The position numbers and the translations under genes are program-made. Under the pieces are notes generated by a model. That model worked only from the letters and a program-made list of their open reading frames with translations. It was not told where the DNA came from and searched no databases. Positions 7,393-15,949 of a stretch of 22,569 bases of DNA are shown one piece after another (the first letter of the stretch is position 1; each line of letters starts with the position of its first letter). The stretch comes from a virus, in the IMG/VR virus record IMGVR_UViG_3300042406_001684, positions 1 through 22,569 of that record; one strand, 5' to 3'.

Positions 7393-7599
7393 ATGTCATT
7401 ATTACAAAATTTACCCAATATGAATTTAGGTTTAAGAGGATTAACTCCAAACCAATTCATTTTAGAAGCAGCAGGGTCAAAACTTCACAATCAATACTCT
7501 ATAAATAATAGACCTAAAATTTTAGGTAAACCTCAACCTTCTACTTTAGATTTAGACGGATTAACCCCTTCAAAATATCTAGATAACCCACCCAGATAA
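7393..7599 (+). CDS. Small protein of unknown function in baseplate operon
   Basis: This encodes 68 residues. It contains two related segments, LRGLTPNQFILE (about 14-25) and LDGLTPSKYLDN (about 54-65), separated by a Pro- and Asn-rich stretch with HNQYSINNRPKILGKP. No signal peptide, membrane segment or catalytic motif is visible. It is the first gene after the box at 7375 and ends four bases before the next start, so it is probably expressed with the baseplate proteins and may be a small virion component. I do not recognise a named family. Confidence 0.7.
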   Translation: MSLLQNLPNMNLGLRGLTPNQFILEAAGSKLHNQYSINNRPKILGKPQPSTLDLDGLTPSKYLDNPPR

Positions 7600-7603
7600 T
7601 TAG

Positions 7604-9847
7604 ATGGGTCTTATTGATTTAAAAACAGACTTAAAATCCTTAAAATATGGTAAGGATAAACCTGGGGGGGGAGATAGTAGACAACCTTTTATCAAATCCC
7701 CCATACCGGAAGGATTCTACCCAAAATCTGGGCCTGATTTTCTATTAAGGAATGGATTTTTAAATCCTGTTAGTAGTATTAGAGATGTTTTAAGGATAAG
7801 TAAATTTTTAACTACAGTTGATGGTCTTTTATTTGTAGCTAAACAAGAAGTCTTAGCTTTAACTAATCCTGTAACTATAGGAGGAAGAACTTCAACTAAT
7901 TTTAGACCTGTTTTATATAATCCTTTAAATACTTTAGCCCAAGTAGGGGGTAATTCTATAGGATTCCACACTGAAAGAACTGGCCCCTTCCCAGATATAA
8001 CTAATTTTACTCAAAAATATGAGTATCTTCAAAAGAATTTTTACCAAGGTTCTAATAATAGACTTCAATTATTATTTGAATCTAAAATAAAAGGTAATCG
8101 TACCTCTAATTTTAATGAGGGAAAAGCTAAAGAATTAGGTTTAAATTCAAATGATAGAAATGTTTTATTTGATTATATTGGGGGGCCATCACCTAATGCT
8201 ATTCAAGGGGGTAGAACTAAAATATTAAGAGTTACTTATACTGATAATGAAACAAATCCTAAAACAGGAAATCCCCGCCCTGTTACTATAAATAAAATAT
8301 CATATAGTGGTATAGTTAATAAATATAATTTAGAATATGATTCTAATAACCCAGTTAACCCATTTATATATAAATCAGGTTCTTTAGAAACAGACAATGC
8401 TCAATTAGAATTAAAAAGTAATAGTAAAGTTTTTATTGGTCTTGTTAATTATAGTAAAGCTGTTGGAGCTTCTCAAACTTATTATAGAATAACTGGGATA
8501 GATCCTTCTAGTAATACTTTTAATACAGAAGGTTCTTACTTATATTCTAATAATGTTTACCTCTCAGGATCTCTTAGTCCTAATTTTTTTGTTATTAATA
8601 GTTCTACTCCTAATTATGTGGCTATTAATTATAGCAAAACTTTAGGAGCTAGTAAAAAATATACTACCTACACTGGAGAATCTGTTGGAATTGAAAATAC
8701 TATATCAACTTTAGGTGGATTATTAATATCCCCTAATGTGTATAAACCTAACACATTAGAACCAGATATAGAAAACTTAAATAAGAAAAAAGGATCCCCA
8801 TTTCAATACTTAGGTGGAGATGAAGACAAATTAAAATTATCTTTTTTATATCGAGACCTAACCAATGACTTAACCTTTTCTACAAACGAAGATTTAGGCT
8901 TAGATGGTAATAATAGAGCAACTATAAAAAGTGATGTTTATACTGAATTTCCTAAGACTAGTGAAATAATAGAATCTAATAAAACAGCTACTTGGACTCA
9001 AGAACAATTAATTAATTCTATCCCTGTTTTAAGAGGAAGTACAGCTTTAACTAGTATATCAGATTATAGAAAAAAAGCTAATGAAAATAAACCTAAACAA
9101 ATTCAAGTAGCCTCTGAAGATTATGAGAATTTTAATAGAGAAAAAACTTATTCAGAAGGAAATCCTGGTTTAAGAAACGCTAAAAGAGTTAGTTACACTA
9201 AGGGTCCCCAAGATGTTATAGATGATAGTGAAATAACAAGTGGAAGAGATAAGATTAATTTATACTCAAGTACTGATGTTAGTAATGAAATTGGAGTAGG
9301 AGATATTATTAAATTTAATTTTAGAATTATAAATAATAATTCTTTAAATGATGAATTTATATATTTTAGAGCCTATATAGATGAATTTAGTGATGTTTAC
9401 ACTTCAAATTGGAACTCATATCAATATGTAGGTAGAGCTGAAAAGTTTTATAGATACTCGGATTTTGAAAGAAAAATTACTGTAGGATTTACAGTAGCGG
9501 CCCAATCTAGAGCCGAATTATTACCTATTTATAGAAAAATAAATAACCTTATAGGAGCAATAGCCCCAGATTATAGTCAAGCTGGATTTTTAAGAGGTAG
9601 TGTTGTTAAAATAACTATAGGAGATTATATCACTTCTGAACCTGGTATAATAAATGGTGGGCTTACAATTAGCCCTATTTTAGATGCTGGGTGGGAGATA
9701 GCTAGAAGTGAAGGGGGTAAATTAATAACAGATAGTAATGATATTCAACAACTACCTTTAGCTTTTAAGGTATCAGGTTTATCTATAAATTTAATTCATA
9801 AATTTATACCTAGAAAAGGTCAATCATTTATAGGAAATTCTTTATAA
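7604..9847 (+). CDS. Baseplate tail-tube initiator (gp48/gp54-like)
   Basis: The product is 747 residues. The C-terminal 220 residues look like the tube-like domain of baseplate tube initiators: FIYFRAYIDEFSDVY, WNSYQYVGRAEKFYRYSDFE, RKITVGFTVAAQSRAELLPI, YRKINNLIGAIAPDY, then a GSVVKITIGDYI strand. This domain caps the hub and templates the first tube ring. The N-terminal 500 residues are not recognised; they include an internal duplication at residues 281-327 and 341-388, each starting with NYSK and GAS. The size is about twice T4 gp48 (364) or gp54 (320), so it may combine initiator and wedge or hub-arm functions. The next gene is a LysM adaptor, which fits a baseplate core cluster. The exact T4 counterpart is uncertain. 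The start ATG lies four bases after the upstream stop. Confidence 0.6.
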   Translation: MGLIDLKTDLKSLKYGKDKPGGGDSRQPFIKSPIPEGFYPKSGPDFLLRNGFLNPVSSIRDVLRISKFLTTVDGLLFVAKQEVLALTNPVTIGGRTSTNFRPVLYNPLNTLAQVGGNSIGFHTERTGPFPDITNFTQKYEYLQKNFYQGSNNRLQLLFESKIKGNRTSNFNEGKAKELGLNSNDRNVLFDYIGGPSPNAIQGGRTKILRVTYTDNETNPKTGNPRPVTINKISYSGIVNKYNLEYDSNNPVNPFIYKSGSLETDNAQLELKSNSKVFIGLVNYSKAVGASQTYYRITGIDPSSNTFNTEGSYLYSNNVYLSGSLSPNFFVINSSTPNYVAINYSKTLGASKKYTTYTGESVGIENTISTLGGLLISPNVYKPNTLEPDIENLNKKKGSPFQYLGGDEDKLKLSFLYRDLTNDLTFSTNEDLGLDGNNRATIKSDVYTEFPKTSEIIESNKTATWTQEQLINSIPVLRGSTALTSISDYRKKANENKPKQIQVASEDYENFNREKTYSEGNPGLRNAKRVSYTKGPQDVIDDSEITSGRDKINLYSSTDVSNEIGVGDIIKFNFRIINNNSLNDEFIYFRAYIDEFSDVYTSNWNSYQYVGRAEKFYRYSDFERKITVGFTVAAQSRAELLPIYRKINNLIGAIAPDYSQAGFLRGSVVKITIGDYITSEPGIINGGLTISPILDAGWEIARSEGGKLITDSNDIQQLPLAFKVSGLSINLIHKFIPRKGQSFIGNSL

Positions 9848-9849
9848 AA

Positions 9850-10152
9850 ATGGGCAGATATACTAATATACCAGTTGTAAGATTCCAAAAAGGAGCTAGA
9901 TATTTTGCTGAGGCAAAATACCCAGAAGTGCCTTTATCCCCAAGTGATATATATGTTGTTACTTCAGTAGGAGATAGGCTAGATTTATTAGCTCAACAAT
10001 ATTATGGAGATAATTCTTTATGGTGGGTTATTTCTATTGCTAATACAGAACTACCCCAAAATTCTTTATATATTCCTTTAGGAACCCAATTAAGAATCCC
10101 TACCAATGTAGAAAACATCTTATTCAGTTATAAAAATTTAAATAATGTTTAA
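9850..10152 (+). CDS. LysM-domain baseplate adaptor protein
   Basis: The product is 100 residues. Residues about 35-82 form a LysM domain: YVVTSVGDRLDLLAQQYYGD, then LWWVISIANTELPQNSLYIP and GTQLRIP. Contractile tails carry a LysM protein between tube initiator and hub (P2 gpX, the LysM part of T4 gp53, Pvc7 in injection systems), where it fastens baseplate parts rather than binding peptidoglycan. The gene lies between initiator and hub genes, which supports that role. It starts two bases after the upstream stop, and its own stop shares one base (10152) with the next start. A leader TTTATAAAA stands in place of a Shine-Dalgarno. Confidence 0.8.
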   Translation: MGRYTNIPVVRFQKGARYFAEAKYPEVPLSPSDIYVVTSVGDRLDLLAQQYYGDNSLWWVISIANTELPQNSLYIPLGTQLRIPTNVENILFSYKNLNNV

Positions 10153-13100
10153 TGGCTAACATTTTACAAGAGTCTTTTTCTCCTTATGTAAAAAGACAAA
10201 TCAATATAAGACAACAAAAATTAGGAGCTTTAACTCGAGATAATAATACTTTAGTATTTACAACAAGTAATGCTCCTTTTATTAAACTTACTTCATCGAT
10301 AAATGTGACAGCTAATAAATGTCGAGAAATAGGTTTACCTGATAGCTTTTCAGGGAATAATTTAGCTGAAAAATTTGTTTTATTTGGAGGAACAGTTGAA
10401 GAAGACCATTCAGGTTCACCTATTTTAAAAAGTGGTGTTGCTTCTAGTTATAATGATTTTAATAATTCATCTTATGGATTTTTAACTACTAGTGATTATG
10501 GATTAATTCCAATGCCTGGTATTACTAGTATTGATGTTAAATCTTTAAATAGAGGTTCTTTAAGAGAATGTACTATAAATATAACTTGCCATAGTAAACA
10601 ACAATTTCTTATTATTGAAACTTTATTTTTAAGATTAAAATATAGTTTTTTATTAGAATGGGGACATTCTGTTTATTTTAAAAATGATGGAACTCTTTCA
10701 ACTGAAAATTTTTCTAATAGTAGTTTATTTTTAGGAGGAGGTGATGGTGATGTTAGTGATCAAAATTATATTCTTAAAACTTTAGAAACTTCTAGAAACC
10801 AATCAAATGGTAATTATGATGCTTTTTTAGGATATGTTAAAAATTTTAATTGGACTCTTCGTCCTGATGGTGGTTATGATATAACTGTTTCAGGTATAAC
10901 ATTTGGGGATGTTATAGAATCTCTCAAAATGAATGTTTTAAGATATGATGATGCTGATGTTGAAGAGCAAAATGAAGAAGAAGCTAATTTAGAAGGCCCT
11001 CCAATAGAAAAAGATAAAAATAGAACTACATTAAACCAAATATTTTATGCCCTTAAAAAACTTTCAGAAGAATCAGATGGACTTTTAACAGAAGAAAGTT
11101 TTGTTATAATAGATGAAGTTACATGTTCTAAGTTAAAAGAACTTATACCTTCTCTCCCAGATGTTAATTTAGCTAAATATGCTGGGAGTAAGTTTATAAA
11201 TAATGGTGATGCTCCTATAACACAACCTCAACCTCAACCTCAACCTCAACCTCAACCTAAAACTCCCTCACAAACCCAAGTTCAAGAAGAAGGTTTTTTT
11301 AGTTCTGTTGGGAATTTTATTAGTGAGACTGTTGAAGCTGTTGGAGAGTTTGTTAGTGAGGCTGTTGAAGCTGTTGGAGAATTTGTTAGTGAGGCTGTTG
11401 AAGTTGTTAAAGATTTATTAGAAGAAGATCCATCAACTGATCCTAACAGTAACATTGGAGGATTAAGAGAATATGTAAGAGTAGAATTTTCATTTGATGA
11501 TGAAAATACTGGTGAAGAACAAAGTTATTTAAAATTAGGAGCTCTTTTACGTCTAATTGAGATGTATATGTTATATTATGATTCTAGTAGAGGCTCTGAT
11601 GTACCTATTATAAATATACAATGTGATTATGGTTTAACAGATAAATCAAATGGTACTTATTGTTTTAGATTACCTGAAACTTTCTCAACAGATCCTAGAA
11701 TTTGTTTAGTACCTATATCAAATGAATATTTAGATGGAATAAAAAATAATCAAGGTACATGGAATTGGATTGTTAATGAGGATCCTGGTACTAGTTTAAC
11801 AACATTTAATAATGCTTTAGGTAATGGTTTTAATTCTATGGATTCTCCATATGTTGGGAATATAATGCATATACATGTTAACCTAAACTTTGTATCTAGA
11901 GTGTTAAATGAAAACATAGATGAAGATGGTAATATCTCATTACTAAACTTTATAAACAATATCCTTTCAGAAATTCAACAATCTTTAGGAGGAATAAATA
12001 AATTTTCAGCCATTTTTAATGAAGATACTAATTCATTTAATATAATAGATGACACTTATATACCTGGGTTGAGGGAAGCTTTAAGTAAATCTAAAGTAGA
12101 AGAACCTGCTAGATTTAATGTTAATATTTTAAAAGAAAACTTTGGAAGTTTTGTTGAAAGTGTTTCTATAAAATCTGAGATAACTAAGAATATAGCTAAT
12201 ATGATAACAGTTGGAGCCCAAGCTAATGGTAATGCTGTTGGAGAAAACGCAACTGCTTTTAGTGAATGGAATGTTGGATTAATTGATAGAATAATTAAAG
12301 AAAAACAAGATAGAACTAGTTCAACTACTACAACTGAGGGTGAAGAAAGTAGTAAAAAAACTCCTGAAGAAGTTTTCGCTGAAAATGCTAAAAAGATTTA
12401 TAATTATCTTTTAACTTATATACAATTAAAAGTAGATGAAGAAGATGTAGAGAATTATAAATCAAACTCTAAATCATATTTTAATTATATTACTGGGCAA
12501 TTAAGTCAAAAAGGTTCTGATGGTTCACCTGCCAAAATCCCAGCTATAGGGTTTATTCCTTTAAGTTTAGATATTACTATGATGGGTTTAAGTGGAATGA
12601 AGATATATCAAAAATATTCTATTAATGAAGATCTTTTACCTCCTAATTATGTTAATAAAATTGAATTTTTAACAAAAGGAATATCCCATAAAGTTGATAA
12701 TAAAGGATGGGTTACTTCTATTGATGGTCTTTCTATTCCTAAAAACATAGACGCTAAAACATCCCAAACCCGGACTAAAACATTTAACAGTTCAGCTTTA
12801 CCCTCTAATTCTACAGGTCCTTCATCTAATTCACTTTCACAACCTAATACTTCAAACTCAGCAGCTGCTCAATCTCAAGGAAATTGTTCTACTTTATTAG
12901 CTTCTTCTCCTAAATTCGCTGGAGAACCTCTTCCAAAGTTTAAAGCGGCCAAAGGAAATAATCCTGTAGGATGGACTTTATTTTATGGCCCATTAGGGAA
13001 TAGTCCTGGGGCTATTACATCTAGATTTACAGGTATCAATCCTAGACAAGATATAAAAAGAGCTGCTCCTCATAGAGGAATTGATATAGATATCATTGGT

Positions 13101-13595
13101 ACTGCTACTAAATATCCTCTTTATGCTGTTTGGGATGGTACTATAACCAATGTAAGAGCTCAAGGAGGTAACGGATCAACAGGAGGAGGATTTTATATTG
13201 TAATCCAAATAGATACAAATTCATTAAAAAATGATGCCCCCTACTTATACAACTCTTTAATATCTGAATTGGGTAGAGATAAAAATGATAAAAGGTTTAG
13301 AGTTAAAGATGGAGCTAAACTTTATGCTGTATTTATGCATTTAGAAAAAGCTAATAGTGGACTTTTACCCTGCTTATCTCCAGATTTAACTGTAGGATCT
13401 TCTTTTAAAAGAGGCCAATTACTAGGTATAGCAGATAATAGTGGAGGATCAACAGGAGCACATTTACATTTTCAATTACATACTGTTCCTAAAACTGATA
13501 ACTGGAACTCTTGGCTTTTTGGAGAAAATGAACAAAGAAATCTTTCCCAAATTGATCCTACAAATTGGATATATATAAAAGGACGTAATACTTAA
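10152..13595 (+). CDS. Baseplate hub protein with C-terminal M23 peptidase
   Basis: The product is 1147 residues. The N-terminal 250 residues (STINCHSKQQF-like strand region, then LRLKYSFLLEWGHSVYF) resemble a gp27-type hub. Residues about 355-420 are a linker of Pro-Gln repeats followed by three 11-residue repeats of VGEFVSEAVEA type. More hub-like sequence follows to about residue 880, then a Ser/Asn/Thr-rich linker. The C-terminal domain from about 965 is an M23 (lysostaphin-type) zinc endopeptidase: H974 and D978 in HRGID, H1063 in FMHLE, and H1104-L-H1106 in AHLHFQ. All the usual ligand and catalytic positions are present, so it is probably active against peptide cross-links of peptidoglycan during injection. 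In T4 this job belongs to the lysozyme domain of gp5. The ATG overlaps the upstream stop by one base. Confidence 0.88.
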   Translation: MANILQESFSPYVKRQINIRQQKLGALTRDNNTLVFTTSNAPFIKLTSSINVTANKCREIGLPDSFSGNNLAEKFVLFGGTVEEDHSGSPILKSGVASSYNDFNNSSYGFLTTSDYGLIPMPGITSIDVKSLNRGSLRECTINITCHSKQQFLIIETLFLRLKYSFLLEWGHSVYFKNDGTLSTENFSNSSLFLGGGDGDVSDQNYILKTLETSRNQSNGNYDAFLGYVKNFNWTLRPDGGYDITVSGITFGDVIESLKMNVLRYDDADVEEQNEEEANLEGPPIEKDKNRTTLNQIFYALKKLSEESDGLLTEESFVIIDEVTCSKLKELIPSLPDVNLAKYAGSKFINNGDAPITQPQPQPQPQPQPKTPSQTQVQEEGFFSSVGNFISETVEAVGEFVSEAVEAVGEFVSEAVEVVKDLLEEDPSTDPNSNIGGLREYVRVEFSFDDENTGEEQSYLKLGALLRLIEMYMLYYDSSRGSDVPIINIQCDYGLTDKSNGTYCFRLPETFSTDPRICLVPISNEYLDGIKNNQGTWNWIVNEDPGTSLTTFNNALGNGFNSMDSPYVGNIMHIHVNLNFVSRVLNENIDEDGNISLLNFINNILSEIQQSLGGINKFSAIFNEDTNSFNIIDDTYIPGLREALSKSKVEEPARFNVNILKENFGSFVESVSIKSEITKNIANMITVGAQANGNAVGENATAFSEWNVGLIDRIIKEKQDRTSSTTTTEGEESSKKTPEEVFAENAKKIYNYLLTYIQLKVDEEDVENYKSNSKSYFNYITGQLSQKGSDGSPAKIPAIGFIPLSLDITMMGLSGMKIYQKYSINEDLLPPNYVNKIEFLTKGISHKVDNKGWVTSIDGLSIPKNIDAKTSQTRTKTFNSSALPSNSTGPSSNSLSQPNTSNSAAAQSQGNCSTLLASSPKFAGEPLPKFKAAKGNNPVGWTLFYGPLGNSPGAITSRFTGINPRQDIKRAAPHRGIDIDIIGTATKYPLYAVWDGTITNVRAQGGNGSTGGGFYIVIQIDTNSLKNDAPYLYNSLISELGRDKNDKRFRVKDGAKLYAVFMHLEKANSGLLPCLSPDLTVGSSFKRGQLLGIADNSGGSTGAHLHFQLHTVPKTDNWNSWLFGENEQRNLSQIDPTNWIYIKGRNT
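11223..11258 (+). repeat. Six tandem CAACCT hexamers (Pro-Gln linker)
   Basis: Six uninterrupted copies of CAACCT inside the hub gene encode an alternating Gln-Pro stretch. It is an in-frame microsatellite, so copy number can change by slippage without breaking the frame. It marks a flexible, extended linker in the protein. Confidence 0.95.
11307..11405 (+). repeat. Three tandem 33-bp repeats (11-residue helical unit)
   Basis: Copies at 11307-11339, 11340-11372 and 11373-11405 encode VGNFISETVEA, VGEFVSEAVEA and VGEFVSEAVEV. Copies two and three differ by only two bases, and copy one is more diverged, pointing to stepwise duplication. The 11-residue period suits a right-handed coiled coil or amphipathic helix. 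Confidence 0.95.
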
Positions 13596-13598
13596 AAA

Positions 13599-14216
13599 AT
13601 GCCTTATTTTCCAAAAAGTCGAATTCAAACTAATTTATATACTGCCGGAGGTGAATATATTATAGCTTCCACAGGTGAGCACTATATTGGCCCTTATTAC
13701 AAATTATTTAATGGGCTAGTTTTTACCGGTAAAACCCCATATGATGGTGTCAGTAAAAGACTATACCCAGAATATGATGGAGGAAAAGATATAACTAATG
13801 TTCCAATTGATCAACAATTAACTTTTTTAAATCCTGAGTCTGATAATTATAATAAAATTTTAAATAAAGGAAAAATTAGTCTTGAAATATACCCACCTCA
13901 ATATATAAAACCCAAACCTACATCTACAAATTACCAATTAGGAGAATTTACTAGATATTTTTTTAAAAAAAGAAACGAGTTAATCTATATTGAAACTAAT
14001 GAAGAAAATTATAACAATGCTATAAAAAATAAAAAAGGTAGTATATATGCTTTATATAAACCTTTTAAACTTAATTGGAAATTAACTGGGGATGAAAAAG
14101 AAGTATGTAGGATAAATACTTCTATAGTATTATTAAAACAAAAAAAAGACAATTTTCCTAAATTAAGTTTATTTTTAAAAAACTCTTTAGAATTTTATAT
14201 ACCTAACAATAATTAA
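13599..14216 (+). CDS. Unknown protein at end of baseplate operon
   Basis: The product is 205 residues, basic and rich in Tyr, Asn and Lys. The N-terminus MPYFPKSRIQTNLYTAGGEY and following YIGPYYKLFNGLVFTGKTPYDG are Gly/Tyr-rich and look like a beta-structured virion protein. No catalytic motif, signal peptide or membrane helix is visible. It starts three bases after the hub stop with the leader ACTTAAAAA, so it is expressed with the baseplate genes. I cannot assign a family. A baseplate or tail accessory role is inferred from position only. Confidence 0.75.
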   Translation: MPYFPKSRIQTNLYTAGGEYIIASTGEHYIGPYYKLFNGLVFTGKTPYDGVSKRLYPEYDGGKDITNVPIDQQLTFLNPESDNYNKILNKGKISLEIYPPQYIKPKPTSTNYQLGEFTRYFFKKRNELIYIETNEENYNNAIKNKKGSIYALYKPFKLNWKLTGDEKEVCRINTSIVLLKQKKDNFPKLSLFLKNSLEFYIPNNN

Positions 14217-14218
14217 GA

Positions 14219-14250
14219 TTGGCCTTTTAAAAATTATTTATTAACTTTAA
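14219..14250 (+). promoter_or_regulatory. Promoter-like element before DNA polymerase gene
   Basis: TTGGCCTTTT, six bases, then TATTTATTAACTTTAAA, ending 7 bp before the ATG at 14257. The same arrangement with the same spacing occurs before the SSB gene at 16872. Within it, TTG (14219-14221) and TAACTTTA (14242-14249) are 20 bp apart, close to the Bacteroidota promoter pattern TTG / TAnnTTTG. Promoter function is inferred. Confidence 0.5.
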
Positions 14251-14256
14251 ACTTGA

Positions 14257-15507
14257 ATGTTTTGGTTAATAGAGACAGAAGAGAAGTTAAGAGAGTTTAG
14301 GGAGAAAAAGTTTAAGAAAGTATTTGTAGAGATAATTTCATTAAATAATAAAATTCACCCTACACAAAATGATATTTCTTGTATCTATATTAGAGAAATA
14401 GATGATAATAAAGGATATATAGTATCTATCAATCACTCTGAATCTCTCCCTATAGATATACAACATATCTACCAAACACTCCAGGGATTTGAGGAGATAT
14501 TTGTTAGAGATAAGAAGGAATTCCTACATTATTTTCTATTAAAGCAAGTTAGTGATTTGTATTTTATATCACCTTTTGATATACAAACTCAACTCCCTAT
14601 TTATGACCATTTTTACAACCAATATTCTAATATAGGTAATATAAACTCAATCATTCCTATAGTTAAACATTATGAATATTGTGAGCTAATATTTTTTCAG
14701 GTAAAACATATTTTTAACCTTGAGAAACCACCATACTTTGAATTTTACAATAATAAAGCCACTTCAGTATTTTGGTGGATTGAACAAGAAGGCATTAAAG
14801 TAGATCCTATTTTATTTAAGGAATATTTTGGAATTAAGACAGATAAAACATTCACCCAGTTCAATCTTAAAACTACTACAACTCGTCCTTCAAATAGTTT
14901 TAATAATATTAACTATGTTGCCTTAGATAAAAAATCAGGTTGTAGAGACGCGTTTATAGCCGAAAATGATTTTCTATTAGAAATAGATATTAGTGCTTAT
15001 CATCCTACTATTATAGCTCAAATGATTGGGTATAAGTTTGAACATGATGATATTCATCAATCATTTGCTGAGATGTATGGAGTTGATTATCAAACTTCTA
15101 AGGAACTTACATTTAAACAATTGTATGGTGGTGTATTTGAGGAATATAAAGAATTAGATTACTTTAAAAAAGTAGACCAATACTTAGAAGACTTAAATTC
15201 TAAAGAAGAAATAGTCTGTAAATCAGGATATGTTTTTAAAACTAAAGAGTTAAAAAAACAAAAATTACTTAATTATATCCTTCAAAACACAGAAACATAC
15301 TACAATATTCTTATTTTAGAAGAAATAATAAAAATTATTAAAAGTAAGAACACTAAAATAATTCATTATACTTATGATTCCTTTTTATTTGATGTAGATA
15401 AAACCGAAAGAGATATAATTGAGACTATACTAAAAGTTTTTAAAGCTTATGATTTTAAGGTAAAAATGTCTTGGGGGGTCAGATATGGTTCTCTAAAGTC
15501 CGTGTAA
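14257..15507 (+). CDS. Short family A DNA polymerase, degenerate exonuclease region
   Basis: The product is 416 residues. Family A polymerase motifs occur in order: a Thr/Arg region equivalent to TGRLSS (KTTTTRPSNSFNNINYVAL), CRDAFIA, motif A with D244 in LEIDISAYHPTII, motif B with K282, F286 and Y290 (spacing K-x3-F-x3-Y as in Pol I K758/F762/Y766), and motif C with D374 in HYTYDSF. In motif C the usual HDE is YDS. The first 150 residues lack clear DEDD exonuclease acids; a strand VFVEII sits where DxE is expected. The protein is far shorter than Pol I (928) or T7 polymerase (704), so thumb and fingers are reduced. It likely performs genome replication and needs a separate proofreading exonuclease. 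I recall, unchecked, that phage RM378 splits polymerase and exonuclease. T4 itself uses family B gp43. Confidence 0.82.
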   Translation: MFWLIETEEKLREFREKKFKKVFVEIISLNNKIHPTQNDISCIYIREIDDNKGYIVSINHSESLPIDIQHIYQTLQGFEEIFVRDKKEFLHYFLLKQVSDLYFISPFDIQTQLPIYDHFYNQYSNIGNINSIIPIVKHYEYCELIFFQVKHIFNLEKPPYFEFYNNKATSVFWWIEQEGIKVDPILFKEYFGIKTDKTFTQFNLKTTTTRPSNSFNNINYVALDKKSGCRDAFIAENDFLLEIDISAYHPTIIAQMIGYKFEHDDIHQSFAEMYGVDYQTSKELTFKQLYGGVFEEYKELDYFKKVDQYLEDLNSKEEIVCKSGYVFKTKELKKQKLLNYILQNTETYYNILILEEIIKIIKSKNTKIIHYTYDSFLFDVDKTERDIIETILKVFKAYDFKVKMSWGVRYGSLKSV

Positions 15508-15562
15508 TATGTATACCCCGGATATTAATCACACATTTCCCTAGATCAAGATTAAAAATTAA

Positions 15563-15949
15563 ATGAATAATAAATTATTTTGCACTTTTACTACGCTAGA
15601 GGGTTTGGATGACCTAGTGCAAGAAATACAATATAATTACGACATACTTTATAATAAAATTTTTATCCTTTACATAAAAAGTAATGATGAGTATGTCTGC
15701 ACATACAACGTAGACCCCGCTAGTATGAATAACGTATTACCTAATACTATACTAGTTCATAGAAAGAAAGAATCTAATACGCTTTATACAATAAATGCAC
15801 TAAATGAGTTAATAAAGCGATTAAATGGAGGAGTTGTTGATATTTATTATAAAGTGAATTGGCAACATTATAAGAATACTATATTGTTGACTCAACATAA
15901 TGAATTAAAACAACTAAAAACTAAAATACATCAAATAATAGAATTATGA
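15563..15949 (+). CDS. Unknown protein between polymerase and SSB genes
   Basis: The product is 128 residues. The N-terminal half alternates strand-like segments (KLFCTFTTLEGLDDLVQEI, NKIFILYIKSNDEYVCTYNV), followed by NTLYTINALNELIKRLNGG and a C-terminal basic helix. It has two cysteines, no metal motif and no membrane segment. The 55 bp before it hold no other gene. Its last four bases overlap the next start (ATGA), indicating translational coupling. I do not recognise the family; it does not look like T4 RegA or UvsY. Its place in the replication block suggests a replication or gene-control role, by position only. Confidence 0.75.
   Translation: MNNKLFCTFTTLEGLDDLVQEIQYNYDILYNKIFILYIKSNDEYVCTYNVDPASMNNVLPNTILVHRKKESNTLYTINALNELIKRLNGGVVDIYYKVNWQHYKNTILLTQHNELKQLKTKIHQIIEL

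Noticed and set aside
11223-11405. Tandem repeats considered as a CRISPR-like array or iteron origin
   Set aside because: The repeats are contiguous, without spacers, in frame, and translate into a plausible linker inside the hub protein.
15508-15562. Gap between polymerase and the 128-residue gene searched for a tRNA, small RNA or promoter
   Set aside because: Only 55 bp, with no hairpin, no TATTTATWA box and no tRNA-like arms.
15841-15853. TATTTATTATAAA, identical to the box before the sheath gene, inside the 128-residue unknown gene
   Set aside because: It is coding (IYYK region) and 93 bp from the next start; in AT-rich DNA a few chance matches are expected. Worth revisiting only if a transcript 5' end maps there.
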